A stretch of 64,000 nucleotides of DNA from the NCBI RefSeq assembly GCF_900188325.1, contig NZ_FZPD01000002.1, forward strand, positions 1 through 64,000, written 5' to 3'. The translations under genes were made by a program, and so were the position numbers. The notes beneath the pieces are model-generated. The model was given only the letters and a program-made list of their open reading frames with translations, was not told the origin of the DNA and did no database searches. This stretch comes from Ekhidna lutea (GTDB lineage Bacteria; Bacteroidota; Bacteroidia; Cytophagales; Cyclobacteriaceae). Below, in pieces: positions 10,757 to 20,390 of the stretch; positions within the stretch are counted from its first letter, which is position 1; each line of letters starts with the position of its first letter.

Positions 10757-13700
10757 TTATCTGGCTAGTAAAATGCTTCCAGATTTAGTAAAATTGGAAT
10801 CATCGCATTTTAAAACGAAATAATAAACGCCTTCCGGGACAGGAGAATTATTGAAATTCCCATCCCAAACACAATTATTATTTGCTTCAAAATTATCTTT
10901 TGTGTTTATGTTTCTGCCTCTGGAATCAAAGACAAAAACTTTACACCCATTAGCATTTCCAAGCTCACCAATATTAAGGATTTCCCAGCAATCGTTCATC
11001 CCATCTCCGTTAGGTGAAAAGGTTCTCTTAGGTCTAATATTATCTAAAATAATTCTGACTTCTGAGGAGACGGGACATCCGTTTGCATCTGTTGCTGTAA
11101 GCGTAACCACACTTTCTGGATTTTGAGGAAAGAAGGTTGTATTTGCCGCGACCGGGTCACTGAAATTTTCAGCTGGTTCCCAGGAAATGTTTGAAGCGGC
11201 ATTTTCAGCAGTTAGGCTTATTGAAAGCGCTTCTTCCAGAAGAGCAGAATCAAATTCCAGAACGCTTGAAAAGTCTTGAGAACTTATGTTTAAATCTGAT
11301 TGGAAATTTCGAATTCTAATGCTGTCTCTAACCTGGCAACCTATGTTAGTTGTAATGTTCACAACTGCCCAGACAGTATCCACATTTACTGGTGTTGACA
11401 CATCTATTGTGTTCGTGCTAGCGGTGCTTATAACACTGTTGTCATTTGGATTACGGATAGTCCATGCATAAGAATCGATCGAGCCAGCATTGGGTGATGA
11501 AACGCCAACTGTTACGATATCAGCCTGACACTTTGCCGTAAGGTCAGCTTGATCCAGTGAAAGGGTAGGAGGATTTGAAACGGTAATGTTAAACACTTCA
11601 ATATCACTACAACTTTCAACCTCTGTGGCTTCATATGAGGTTGTTAATGTAACTGTGTGGTTTCCAGCGGTAGTAAAGGTTGTTAAAAGTTGGGTAGGGT
11701 CTGTTGGGTTAACAGGATTTCCATCTACCTGCCAAGCATACGTTAAGGTAAACCCAGCTTCTCCTGTACTACCTGCGGTAAATGCGGTTTCAAAATCAAC
11801 ACATGTTTCGGTTGGACCATTGACTACTGAAGAAGGCTCAGCAATTTCGTTTACGGTATACGATGCTGTCTCTGAAATACAGGAACTTGCGTCTGTAATT
11901 TCAACGGTATAATCACCTGTTTGATTTGCTGTTAGTGAAGCTCCGGTTTCTCCGGTTATGTCTGTTCCATCTCTTTGCCATTGATAGTTAAAGTCGGAGG
12001 TAAAATCCGGAACCTGTAAGGTGACCGAGCTACCAGCACAAAAGTTATCCAGATCCTGGTTTATGATCTCAAACACAGGCAGTTGTTTCACGTCAATATT
12101 TTGAGCTACCTCAACACTCGAACATCCTCCATCGTTTCTTACTCGTAAAGTGTACTCACCTGCATCCGCAGTTGCAATAGAATTAAAACTAATGGTTGCA
12201 GAGGTACTAGTTGAGCCATCAGGCAGTGTCCACAAGTATTCGTTAAAAGTGCCAGAAGTTGCCAATGTAATATCATCACCTGCACAGATATCTCCCCCAT
12301 CAGTATCGGTGACTGTAATTGTTGGAGTACTGGTTACGGATCCAGGTTCATAATTTACAGTGTACTCAGTTGTAGGAGGGGATGCACATCCGGTTTGGCC
12401 AGTGATTTGTAAATCAATTCTTGCATCAGAAGCAGAAGTTAAATTAAAGGTGGCAGAATTCCCTGACTGTGAAACTATTGTGCCTGTTCCGCTCCCTATA
12501 CTCCAAGAGTAGTTACCTTCTACTATGTTTGTTGCAGATAGTGTAAAATTTTCTCCGGTACAAAATGAGAATGATTCAGGGGAAATGACCGGTTCAATAC
12601 ATGTTTGATTTATCCGGATTCCTAAATCCCCTTGACGATTACTTCTGGAATCATGTGAGTAGGCAATATCAGGCTTGGAATCTCCATTAAGGTCTCCTAT
12701 ATAAATATTTCTTGCATCTGCTTGTGTTGATAATGCAGTAGGAGTGTTGAAACTTATACTACTACTAGAGGTATTCTCAATGACATAATTAGAACCAGTG
12801 CTTACTCCCAGCGCGGCAACCACCAGGTCGATTAATCCATCACCGTTTAAGTCACCTGCATCTAGCCCCCAAGGTAAGTTAGCCGGAATGGTAATCGTTT
12901 CTGCAGTTGAAAATGTAATCGATGTGCCGCTTGAGGTATTTTGATAGATAGTAACTGTCTCATTTCCTGTAATGCCGGAGAGGGTCGCATCAGCAGTTGC
13001 CGCTAAATCGTTCAATCCATCATTGTCAAAGTCTGCAATTAAAATGTTTCTTCTCTGATCTGTAGTTGAAATTCCGGCTTGTAAAGAAAAGTTAAAGCTT
13101 CCGGGAATGCTTTCATTTCTAAGAACATAGATCTCTTCATTAGACTGAACAGCAGGGACAACAACGATATCAGGTTTACCATCGTTATCCAAATCTCCAA
13201 TATCAATTGCACCAGTCGTAGTTGCGTCACTAACAGTTACTTCAACAGCAGTTGAAAATGAGTAGCTTCCAGGGCTGCTTGTGTTTGGAAAAATATGTAA
13301 AGTGTTGTCATTCTCATTACCAATAACAATGTCCATTTTCCCATCTCCATCTATGTCCGAAACCTTGACACGACGAGGTACTCTTTTATCGCCATTACCA
13401 TCTGTTGGCAAGCTCAAACTCAAACTACTTACGTAGCTCAATGATACACTTCCAGAACTGGTGTTATCATAGATGTAAATCTGTTTGATATTTGTTGTAT
13501 TATCAGTTGTGAAAATAACTTCTGGATCTCCATCATTGTCGAGATCAGCACATGTAGTTGCAATAAATCCACCTACACTATTGTCGGCATTATCTGTTAA
13601 GCCAATATCTGAGAAAACCTCATTTGAAAAAGTGCTTTGATTTTCAAAAACAGTAGCTTCTTTTCCCGTTCCTGTAACCAGGTTGTGAGTTAGAATAACA

Positions 13701-14122
13701 TCATTCAGGCCATCACGATCCAAGTCACACAAACAAACATCATAAACATTTTTATTTGGAGCTATGCTTTCCAGATATTCAGCTCGCCAAGTGCTGCTAG
13801 AGGTACTCGAGAAGCTCAGGAAAAATTGTTGCCTTGATTCAGTAACCAGATTGCCAGTTGTTCTTACTGCTACGGGTCCGTAAGTGGCACCTGCAGGTAC
13901 AGTTGCTTCAATAAGGTTATCAGAAATCACATTAATATCTGCGCCAGTTACGGATGCTGCTCCAAAAACTACTTGGTTGACATTTGTCAAATTAGTACCC
14001 GTGATAGTTATTGTTCCACCTACTTCAACATTAGTAGGTGAGATGCTATTGATGAATGGCTTTTGTTGCGCCATTATTAGCAACGGAGAAAATAATAGTA
14101 TGATTAATGCTTTTCTCATCAT
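10757..14122 (-). CDS. T9SS type B cargo: IPT/TIG + FG-GAP/VCBS + Ig-like adhesin
   Basis: A 1121-residue secreted protein. I place the start at ATG 14122, which overlaps the upstream stop as ATGA and directly precedes a signal peptide (MMRKALIILLFSPLLIMAQQ). An in-frame ATG at 14143 would add seven polar residues before it. The order is an IPT/TIG domain (about residues 24-105, beginning PFINSISPTNVEVGGTITIT), then seven or so FG-GAP/VCBS repeats with DLDxDGxxD loops (about 125-510). Ig/PKD-like domains with paired Cys follow (about 515-1010). The last 85 residues form a gliding-motility-type (type B) sorting domain, recognised by KRTFSPNGDGMNDCWEI and the closing GVYYFVLKC. Type B domains are carried by proteins exported through T9SS together with a PorP/SprF partner, which is the gene immediately upstream. 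A surface adhesin or matrix role is inferred; no catalytic motif is seen. Confidence 0.9.
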   Translation of the reverse strand: MMRKALIILLFSPLLIMAQQKPFINSISPTNVEVGGTITITGTNLTNVNQVVFGAASVTGADINVISDNLIEATVPAGATYGPVAVRTTGNLVTESRQQFFLSFSSTSSSTWRAEYLESIAPNKNVYDVCLCDLDRDGLNDVILTHNLVTGTGKEATVFENQSTFSNEVFSDIGLTDNADNSVGGFIATTCADLDNDGDPEVIFTTDNTTNIKQIYIYDNTSSGSVSLSYVSSLSLSLPTDGNGDKRVPRRVKVSDIDGDGKMDIVIGNENDNTLHIFPNTSSPGSYSFSTAVEVTVSDATTTGAIDIGDLDNDGKPDIVVVPAVQSNEEIYVLRNESIPGSFNFSLQAGISTTDQRRNILIADFDNDGLNDLAATADATLSGITGNETVTIYQNTSSGTSITFSTAETITIPANLPWGLDAGDLNGDGLIDLVVAALGVSTGSNYVIENTSSSSISFNTPTALSTQADARNIYIGDLNGDSKPDIAYSHDSRSNRQGDLGIRINQTCIEPVISPESFSFCTGENFTLSATNIVEGNYSWSIGSGTGTIVSQSGNSATFNLTSASDARIDLQITGQTGCASPPTTEYTVNYEPGSVTSTPTITVTDTDGGDICAGDDITLATSGTFNEYLWTLPDGSTSTSATISFNSIATADAGEYTLRVRNDGGCSSVEVAQNIDVKQLPVFEIINQDLDNFCAGSSVTLQVPDFTSDFNYQWQRDGTDITGETGASLTANQTGDYTVEITDASSCISETASYTVNEIAEPSSVVNGPTETCVDFETAFTAGSTGEAGFTLTYAWQVDGNPVNPTDPTQLLTTFTTAGNHTVTLTTSYEATEVESCSDIEVFNITVSNPPTLSLDQADLTAKCQADIVTVGVSSPNAGSIDSYAWTIRNPNDNSVISTASTNTIDVSTPVNVDTVWAVVNITTNIGCQVRDSIRIRNFQSDLNISSQDFSSVLEFDSALLEEALSISLTAENAASNISWEPAENFSDPVAANTTFFPQNPESVVTLTATDANGCPVSSEVRIILDNIRPKRTFSPNGDGMNDCWEILNIGELGNANGCKVFVFDSRGRNINTKDNFEANNNCVWDGNFNNSPVPEGVYYFVLKCDDSNFTKSGSILLAR

Positions 14123-15921
14123 TCTGTCACTTGAAGAACCCATGCTTTTGACAGCTTAGGTATTTTTCTAATGTCATCTCTTTTTGAACGTACCTGACTC
14201 ATATTACCAGATTCATAAACAACAACATAATAGTAGCCTCGCGCGCTGTTATAGCCAACTATGGTGTCATGAAATCCCATTTGAAATAGCTCGTCACTGT
14301 AATCTTCTGCATTCTGAAATACTGAAAAGGCTCCAGCTATCACATAATTACCTTCAGGTAATTCAAGTAGGTGATCTCCTCTTTTAGTCACAACATGATC
14401 ATTGGATTCAGCTAGCTCATCATGTGTCCTGAAATCCTGAGTTAATTCCGGATCCCCTTTGGCCACTTCATCATGATGTTCTTCAGTCAATTCTGGATTT
14501 TCAGATATTGTTTCTGCTTGTGTTTCGTTGATAGCTTTATCCCATTTGATAATATGCTCTACGCTTCCATCAGGATTAGATTTCTCATATTTTACACCAA
14601 CTTCTTTTGATCCGTCAGGCAATTCACGCTCTAGATGACCATCATCGGCAACATTGAGATTATCAGCTTCTTCGGATGGTACCCAGCTAATGACTACATT
14701 TTTTTCTCCTTCAGCATTTGGCTTTTCCAATCTAATTCCAGTTTCTTCTTCCCCAAACTGATTTACTCTGGAAATTTTCTCATGTTCTTCCTGATGATCC
14801 CAGTCATCTGCTTTTTTGGTTGGCACATCTGATTCAGTTTCGGTCTCGTCCAGCACAGTTGGTTTGGCAATGCTCAGTGCATCCTCATCATCTTCTTCAT
14901 CTGGTCTACTTTGTTGCAATGCTGCCAGCTGCCTTTGCCTTTCAAGTTCAGCTTTTCGCGCACGCTCTTCAGCCGAAAGTCTGTGACTTTTTATAAATGA
15001 CGATACATGTTCAGCATGCTCTTTCTTTGTACCTAGATGATAACCAAGATTCACTTCAAGTGTAGGCCCAAGTTGAGAGGAGATGTTGGAATTGCCAAGT
15101 TCGTAGGCAAACCCAACTGCAAATTTCTCTGCCACTTTTGCGCCAGCCAAGCCAATAATTCCTGCATCTTGTCTGTATGATGCTCCAACCCATACTATGT
15201 GATAGAGGTGGGCGATCATCACTGCTTCGTATTGATGGGGAATTACATTGCTGTATCTATATATAATATGAGGCTCAAAAGCGAAATCGTCGCTAATGTG
15301 TCCCCGATAGTTCATTTTGAATAACACATTATCAGTAGGAGAAAATTCAATATCGGCTACTTCCTTCTGTGTAATAGGGTTATAATTAAAAAGATTAGGT
15401 AATGAAACTCCAACATTGAAATGGCCAAAGTGATAGGCGACCCCAACATCCCCAATAAAAAAAGTGGATTGATCAAGAAAGTTATCAAACGCAGCATCTC
15501 CAGGAGAATCAAACTCTGTGATATTTACAGAATTAATTCCTGCGCCCAAAGACATTCCAAACCTTAAGAAATGAGTCCTGTCTATATTTAATAGGTAAGA
15601 AGCTGAAGCTTTTGCTGCCGATGTGGTCAGCAGGCCCTGAGAAATATTAAAAGCAGCCCCACCAAATGCAATCCCTCCTTGCATTGGAACATGAAAGCTT
15701 GCATGAGAGATTTGTGGCGACCCCTCAACATTTGTCCACTGGTCTCTATACATAACGAAAATAGCAGCGTGCCCTTCAACACCCGCATATGCGGGATTGT
15801 ACATATATGGGTTCATGAAGAACTGATTGTACACCTGCGGTTGTTGAGCATTAGCTGTAAAAAGAGAAGTGACGAAGAAACCAATAAGGGAAATTTGGCT
15901 TACCCTTTTCACACAGACCAT
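14119..15921 (-). CDS. PorP/SprF-family T9SS outer-membrane protein with C-terminal SPOR-like extension
   Basis: A 600-residue protein read from ATG 15921 (MVCVKRVSQISLIGFFVTSL, cleavage near ANA-QQ). A TTG 24 bases upstream is also in frame but less likely. Residues about 25-325 match the PorP/SprF barrel family: the opening QPQVYNQFFMNPYMYNPAYA is the family hallmark, and Gly/aromatic strands follow. Such proteins hold type B T9SS substrates at the outer membrane. The usual length is about 300-350 residues. Here about 275 extra residues follow: a Lys/Arg/Glu-rich helix, a very acidic linker, and two related units (GIRLEKPNAEGEKNVVISW and GVKYEKSNPDGSVEHIIKW). The last 80 residues resemble a SPOR peptidoglycan-binding fold (YVIAGAFSVFQNAEDYSDEL; YYYVVVYE). 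The stop overlaps the start of the downstream cargo gene, implying translational coupling. Confidence 0.85.
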   Translation of the reverse strand: MVCVKRVSQISLIGFFVTSLFTANAQQPQVYNQFFMNPYMYNPAYAGVEGHAAIFVMYRDQWTNVEGSPQISHASFHVPMQGGIAFGGAAFNISQGLLTTSAAKASASYLLNIDRTHFLRFGMSLGAGINSVNITEFDSPGDAAFDNFLDQSTFFIGDVGVAYHFGHFNVGVSLPNLFNYNPITQKEVADIEFSPTDNVLFKMNYRGHISDDFAFEPHIIYRYSNVIPHQYEAVMIAHLYHIVWVGASYRQDAGIIGLAGAKVAEKFAVGFAYELGNSNISSQLGPTLEVNLGYHLGTKKEHAEHVSSFIKSHRLSAEERARKAELERQRQLAALQQSRPDEEDDEDALSIAKPTVLDETETESDVPTKKADDWDHQEEHEKISRVNQFGEEETGIRLEKPNAEGEKNVVISWVPSEEADNLNVADDGHLERELPDGSKEVGVKYEKSNPDGSVEHIIKWDKAINETQAETISENPELTEEHHDEVAKGDPELTQDFRTHDELAESNDHVVTKRGDHLLELPEGNYVIAGAFSVFQNAEDYSDELFQMGFHDTIVGYNSARGYYYVVVYESGNMSQVRSKRDDIRKIPKLSKAWVLQVTE

Positions 15922-15970
15922 TGTAGAGAGAATTAATCGTTTCAAGTACAGCTGATTCCTTTGATCTAAA

Positions 15971-15983
15971 CCCTAAATTAGGG
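15971..15983. promoter_or_regulatory. 13-base palindrome in divergent promoter region
   Basis: CCCTAA-A-TTAGGG is a perfect palindrome lying 50 bases upstream of the PorP/SprF start and about 150 bases upstream of the divergent barrel gene. A second inverted repeat, TTGATC...GATCAA (16030-16048), lies in the same gap. Both are plausible operator sites for a dimeric regulator, but nothing in the sequence identifies the protein. Confidence 0.3.
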
Positions 15984-16130
15984 AAAATATTGTATTTAAC
16001 ATCACCCGTAACAAATATGGCGGAATAAGTTGATCTTTTTATGATCAATCTTTGAAAAGAATGTAGTTTAGTAGATAATAGTACTCATAATGATTTCGTA
16101 TTATTACAGGAAGAAAGAATATATGTTGAA

Positions 16131-16949
16131 ATGAGAGGCATTCTATCGTTTTGTTTGGTTACCTGCCTGGCTTCAGTTGCGTACACTCAATATTGGTTCG
16201 GACCTAAGGTAGGGGTAAGTTATATCGATCATGTATATCAGGATAAGTTATATAAAGATACTTTTGATGTAAAGCCAAATGTCAATATGCAATATGGAGT
16301 AGCTATGAGCTATACAGCTACAGATATGTATGCGGTTTATGGGGAGTTGGTATATGAGCGCATAGGAAAACGAGTAAATGATATTAGGAGTGGTGGTGAG
16401 GATGTCAATATGAGTATGACAAATCATTTTCTTTCAGCTCCAGTAATGTTGAGAGTTACACTTGGTACCGTACCATTTCACTATTATGTTAATGGTGGTC
16501 CGAGGTTAAGCTATTGGCTTGGCGGATCAGGAAAGCAGTTTTTGACTGAATTTGTAGAAAATTTACCGGACCCGGAAGATACAGATGCAGCAATTAAAGA
16601 TTATACAATAAAATTCGATAGAAGTAAAGTTGAAACTAACGGAAACACAGCTTATATTGATCGTCCTAATCGATTACAATTTGGACTGACGGTGGGAGGA
16701 GGAATGTTTTTTGATATTCAGGGAGGAGCCAGGTTGCAACTTGATTTTCGTTATACCTGGGTACATAGTAACATGGGATCTAATTCAGGTCCAGATGACA
16801 TTAACTTTAACTACGAAAACTACAGGGAGAATTTTGAGTACTATCATAATATAGCAACAGTAGGAGTTGCTTATTTATTTGGATATAACAGTGAGCTAAA
16901 ACGCAAAGGAAAAAGCACAAGTAAGGAAAGTAATAAAAGGAAGAAATAA
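16131..16949 (+). CDS. PorT-like outer-membrane beta-barrel protein
   Basis: A 272-residue protein with a signal peptide (MRGILSFCLVTCLASVAYT-Q). It continues as alternating strands typical of Bacteroidota small outer-membrane barrels: YWFGPKVGVSYIDHVY at the N-terminus, VMLRVTLGTVPFHYYVNGGP in the middle, and YHNIATVGVAYLFGY as the closing strand. A basic tail (KRKGKSTSKESNKRKK) follows. The ATG at 16131 has a purine-rich stretch (GGAAGAAAGAA) about 10-20 bases upstream. It is divergent from the T9SS cassette and 111 bases upstream of the nSTAND operon, whose 5' gap carries no obvious terminator, so partial co-transcription with that operon is possible. No substrate or enzymatic role can be read. 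The PorT label is a fold-level resemblance only. Confidence 0.75.
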   Translation: MRGILSFCLVTCLASVAYTQYWFGPKVGVSYIDHVYQDKLYKDTFDVKPNVNMQYGVAMSYTATDMYAVYGELVYERIGKRVNDIRSGGEDVNMSMTNHFLSAPVMLRVTLGTVPFHYYVNGGPRLSYWLGGSGKQFLTEFVENLPDPEDTDAAIKDYTIKFDRSKVETNGNTAYIDRPNRLQFGLTVGGGMFFDIQGGARLQLDFRYTWVHSNMGSNSGPDDINFNYENYRENFEYYHNIATVGVAYLFGYNSELKRKGKSTSKESNKRKK

Positions 16950-17030
16950 TAGTACATTTCCATGTTAAATACCCCGTAAATACTGTCTTTTATTGTTTTA
17001 TTCCTATAATTACCACTAAATACCTAACTT

Positions 17031-17043
17031 AGGCTTAAAGCCT
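17031..17043. promoter_or_regulatory. Palindrome just upstream of the nSTAND operon
   Basis: AGGCTT-A-AAGCCT is a perfect 13-base palindrome that ends 17 bases before the GTG start of the first operon gene. It could be an operator or a small 5'-leader hairpin. No promoter consensus is clear in this 111-base gap. Confidence 0.3.
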
Positions 17044-17060
17044 GTAAATTTTCACTAGCT

Positions 17061-20000
17061 GTGGTAAAAGCATTCTTAAAATTCCTCGGAGGGGAGCAAG
17101 GAGAAGAAAAGCAAATGCTTCTCTTATTAGGCAAGGGTTTCTTTATGGGAATTCTTTTGGCTACCTATCAGATTGGTGCTGAGACGCTTTTTCTTACAGT
17201 AATGGGTGATGAGTGGCTGGATGTTGCCTTTTTCACCGCTGGTGGTGCTGGAATTATTTCTGCAGCATTGTTTGTATTTCTTCAGAGAAAAATAAACTTC
17301 TCAACACTCGTAATTTCCACAACATTCGTAATACTACTTTTTATTGGGGGCATTCGCGCCGCATTTGAATTTATAGGGTATGATAATACCATATCGGGAG
17401 AATTTCAGATCATTCCTTTTATTCTGTTTGTAATGATTGGTCCTGTGACCTCAATTATCCTTTTGGGTTTTTGGGGCGTTTTTGGACGAGTATTTGATTT
17501 GCGGCAGAGTAAGCGTATAATAGGAGGTATTGATACTGGTCAATTAATGGCCACTATGATTGCCTTTTTCAGTATTCCAATACTGACAAACTGGGTCATT
17601 GATCAGACCTATGATCTTTTGTTTGTTTCGGCGATTGCGAGCTTTGGTGTTTTTATATTCACTCTACTATTAGCTATTAATTATAATCTGGATAAGGCTA
17701 CAAAGGTTATAAAAGGAGAAGAGGTTCAGAAGGTGAGTTTCTTCACTTTGATGAAGGATAAATATTTGCGACTACTTTCAATATTTCTCATTTTCTCCAT
17801 GGGTGCGGCGGTTTTTGTGAATTATACGTTTTTAAGCGCGACAGAAACGATGTATCCTGATGAGAAGGATTTGTCCAATTTTTTATCATTTTTCTCCGGA
17901 ACTGTTATAGTTGTTTCATTCCTTATTCAGAGTTTCATTAATGATATTATAATTGGGAAGTTTGGATTGCGTGTTGCATTGATGACAATGCCTCTAATAT
18001 TGATTTTGTTCACAGTTGGTGCTATCGTGGTTGGGCACATTTTTGGTTATCAATCCAAAACGGATGAATTTATCATGTTCTTCGTATTAACAGCTGTAGG
18101 CAAACTCTTTACTGCTTCCTTAAAAGATGCACTTGAAAACCCCGCATTTAAACTTTTCTTCCTTCCACTTGATATAAAAATCAGATTCGATATTCAAACT
18201 AGAATTGAAGGAGTTGTGAATGAAATAGCTACTTTCCTTGCTGGAGGTGCTCAGATGGCTCTTGGTTTGCTGGTTTTCTTTGAATTAATTCACTATTCCT
18301 ATTTTATTCTAGTACTTGCAGCAGGAGTTATCTATCTGGCTGGTAAGCTGTTTGAGGAATACAAACGAACACTAAAAACCACACTGGAAAAACAAAAAGC
18401 CAGCCTGGAAGGGCAAGGAAAAAGAAATGAAAATAATACATTAAGCATCCTCAAAGATGAAATAGTTTCAAAAGATGTGGATCAGGTTCTGACAGCTTTG
18501 CGACTTTTCGAAAAGTTGGAGCCTATTGAATTTGAGTTTGTTTTACTAGACCTGTTAAATCACCGAAAGCCAATATTGCGAAGTTTCGCATATAAGAAAT
18601 TAGGGGATCGGTTATGCTGGGAAGCAATCGATATTATAGAGAAAGATCTTAATACCGAAGGGAACGAAAAGGTATTAAAAGTAGCCAAAGCATCTTTTCA
18701 GAAACTTAAAGAGGCTGCTGAGTTTAAGCTGACCGATGTATCAATAAAAGAATTGGTTCGATCTACAGATGCAACTGACCGTGAAAGGGGTGCAAGATTA
18801 TTAGCCAAGGCAACAGAAGACAGGCACATTGCATTCATAGTTGAGCTTTTAAGAGATATTAATCCCAATGTAAGATCAGCTGCGATGATTACTGCAGGAA
18901 AGGTAAAACGACCAGAGTTGTGGCCAATTTTGATTGAAAACTTACATTTATCTACTTACGGAAATGTGGCAATGTCTGCGCTCAAGGCTTCCGGAGAGGC
19001 GGCATTTCATACTGTTGATACAGCTTTTTACAAGACTGGTCAATACCATGCTACCATGCTGAGAATTATTCAGGTTTTGGGAAGAATAGGAGGAAGGGGT
19101 GCCACTGAATTGCTTTGGAAAAAAATTGATTATCCAGACAGGAAAATTGTATCTCAATTGCTGCTTTCGTTATCCTATATAGGATTTGTTGCGAGAGATT
19201 TTCAGTCAGCACGGATTAAAATAGCCATAGAGGGTGAAATCGGAGATATAGCCTGGAATATAAAGTCTTCACTAGAAATTCCTGATGAAGACCCTGTTGA
19301 TAGTTTAATTAAAGAAGCCATGTCTGAAGAGGATGTGAAAAACTATCAAAACATTTTCATGTTGCTGGGGATGATATACGACCCCCAAAGTGTATTACTA
19401 GCAAAAGAAAATATTCAAAATGGTACAACTGAGAGTATAACTTTTGCGGTAGAGATGATGGATATCTTTATCGATGAGGAGTTGAAAGATAAGCTTCTTC
19501 CGGTCATGGATGAATTAAAAATTCATGAACGTCTTGCAAAACTTCAAAATCATTATCCGCCAGAATACTTTGATTCATACGAAGATTTGTTGCTTCAGAT
19601 AATAAATCGGGATTATAATAGATTAAACAGGTACACGAAAGCATTGGCCATGTACCGATTTAGCCAAATAAGTACACATGTCACTGCTGATTTGATTGCT
19701 AACTTGTTTAATCCTGATCCATTCTTACTTCAAACGGCCGCCTTGTCGATTTATAGAATTAACAAAGATTCATATCATGAACACACGAAACGTCTGCGTC
19801 CAATAACGAAGAAGGAACTTGATCGAGCTATTTTACCACCGGTATTTAGGCATGAAGACGAGGAGTATCATCAAAAGCTTTTGCTTATTGAACGAGTTGT
19901 TGAGTTGAAGAAAATAGAGATATTCAAAAGTATTCCGGGTGAGTTAATCACTTATATGGCTGAATGTCTAGAAGAAGTAAGGGTTAAGCTTGGCTCAACT

Positions 20001-20315
20001 ATAATCAGAGAAGGGGATAGTGGTATGGAGCCAATGTATATTGTGCTAGAGGGGTCAGTAGACATATATGAAGGTGATCATAAAGTAGCTGAGAGAGAAA
20101 GAGGCGGGGTGTTTGGTGAAAAGAATGTAACTGAAACTGATACATTTTCATTCACAGCTCTCGCGAGAACAGAGTGCACACTTTTGCTAATGAGAAAAGA
20201 GGAACTACTTAATCTGATGTCACGACATATAGATATTTTGGATTGTTGGGTAGATATAATGAATGGAGTGGCAGAAGAGGATGAGCCTGAGATTGTAGAT
20301 GTACTATTTGGATGA
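17061..20315 (+). CDS. ATP/ADP-translocase-like membrane protein fused to HEAT repeats and a cyclic-nucleotide-binding domain
   Basis: A 1084-residue protein with GTG as its start; a stop lies 12 codons upstream and there is no ATG between. Residues 1 to about 435 hold some 12 hydrophobic helices resembling the TLC/NTT nucleotide transporter (MFS-like) fold. Features include ILLGFWGVFGRVFDLRQSKR, KLFTASLKDALENPAFKLFF and a closing LFEEYKRTL. Residues about 470-930 are helical HEAT-type repeats (for example NPNVRSAAMITAGKV and ERGARLLAKATEDRHIAFIV). Residues about 945-1065 form a CRP/PKA-type cyclic-nucleotide-binding roll (LGSTIIREGDSGMEPMYIVL, then GGVFGEKN), where the phosphate-binding cassette would sit. 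The canonical cassette Arg is not obvious, so the ligand is uncertain. It heads an operon with the TIR-like and nSTAND genes. I infer a membrane sensor or transporter whose activity is tied to a nucleotide signal; transport itself is unproven. Confidence 0.82.
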   Translation: MVKAFLKFLGGEQGEEKQMLLLLGKGFFMGILLATYQIGAETLFLTVMGDEWLDVAFFTAGGAGIISAALFVFLQRKINFSTLVISTTFVILLFIGGIRAAFEFIGYDNTISGEFQIIPFILFVMIGPVTSIILLGFWGVFGRVFDLRQSKRIIGGIDTGQLMATMIAFFSIPILTNWVIDQTYDLLFVSAIASFGVFIFTLLLAINYNLDKATKVIKGEEVQKVSFFTLMKDKYLRLLSIFLIFSMGAAVFVNYTFLSATETMYPDEKDLSNFLSFFSGTVIVVSFLIQSFINDIIIGKFGLRVALMTMPLILILFTVGAIVVGHIFGYQSKTDEFIMFFVLTAVGKLFTASLKDALENPAFKLFFLPLDIKIRFDIQTRIEGVVNEIATFLAGGAQMALGLLVFFELIHYSYFILVLAAGVIYLAGKLFEEYKRTLKTTLEKQKASLEGQGKRNENNTLSILKDEIVSKDVDQVLTALRLFEKLEPIEFEFVLLDLLNHRKPILRSFAYKKLGDRLCWEAIDIIEKDLNTEGNEKVLKVAKASFQKLKEAAEFKLTDVSIKELVRSTDATDRERGARLLAKATEDRHIAFIVELLRDINPNVRSAAMITAGKVKRPELWPILIENLHLSTYGNVAMSALKASGEAAFHTVDTAFYKTGQYHATMLRIIQVLGRIGGRGATELLWKKIDYPDRKIVSQLLLSLSYIGFVARDFQSARIKIAIEGEIGDIAWNIKSSLEIPDEDPVDSLIKEAMSEEDVKNYQNIFMLLGMIYDPQSVLLAKENIQNGTTESITFAVEMMDIFIDEELKDKLLPVMDELKIHERLAKLQNHYPPEYFDSYEDLLLQIINRDYNRLNRYTKALAMYRFSQISTHVTADLIANLFNPDPFLLQTAALSIYRINKDSYHEHTKRLRPITKKELDRAILPPVFRHEDEEYHQKLLLIERVVELKKIEIFKSIPGELITYMAECLEEVRVKLGSTIIREGDSGMEPMYIVLEGSVDIYEGDHKVAERERGGVFGEKNVTETDTFSFTALARTECTLLLMRKEELLNLMSRHIDILDCWVDIMNGVAEEDEPEIVDVLFG

Positions 20316-20390
20316 TATTTCGACGAACCAACTTTGGAGAGAGTAAAAAAATAAGTTATTTCACTATATAAAAACCACCTAATCGCATAA

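Noticed and set aside
14123-14143. Alternative start for the type B cargo gene at 14143
   Set aside because: It would add seven polar residues in front of the signal peptide; ATG 14122 gives an ATGA overlap and a clean signal sequence.
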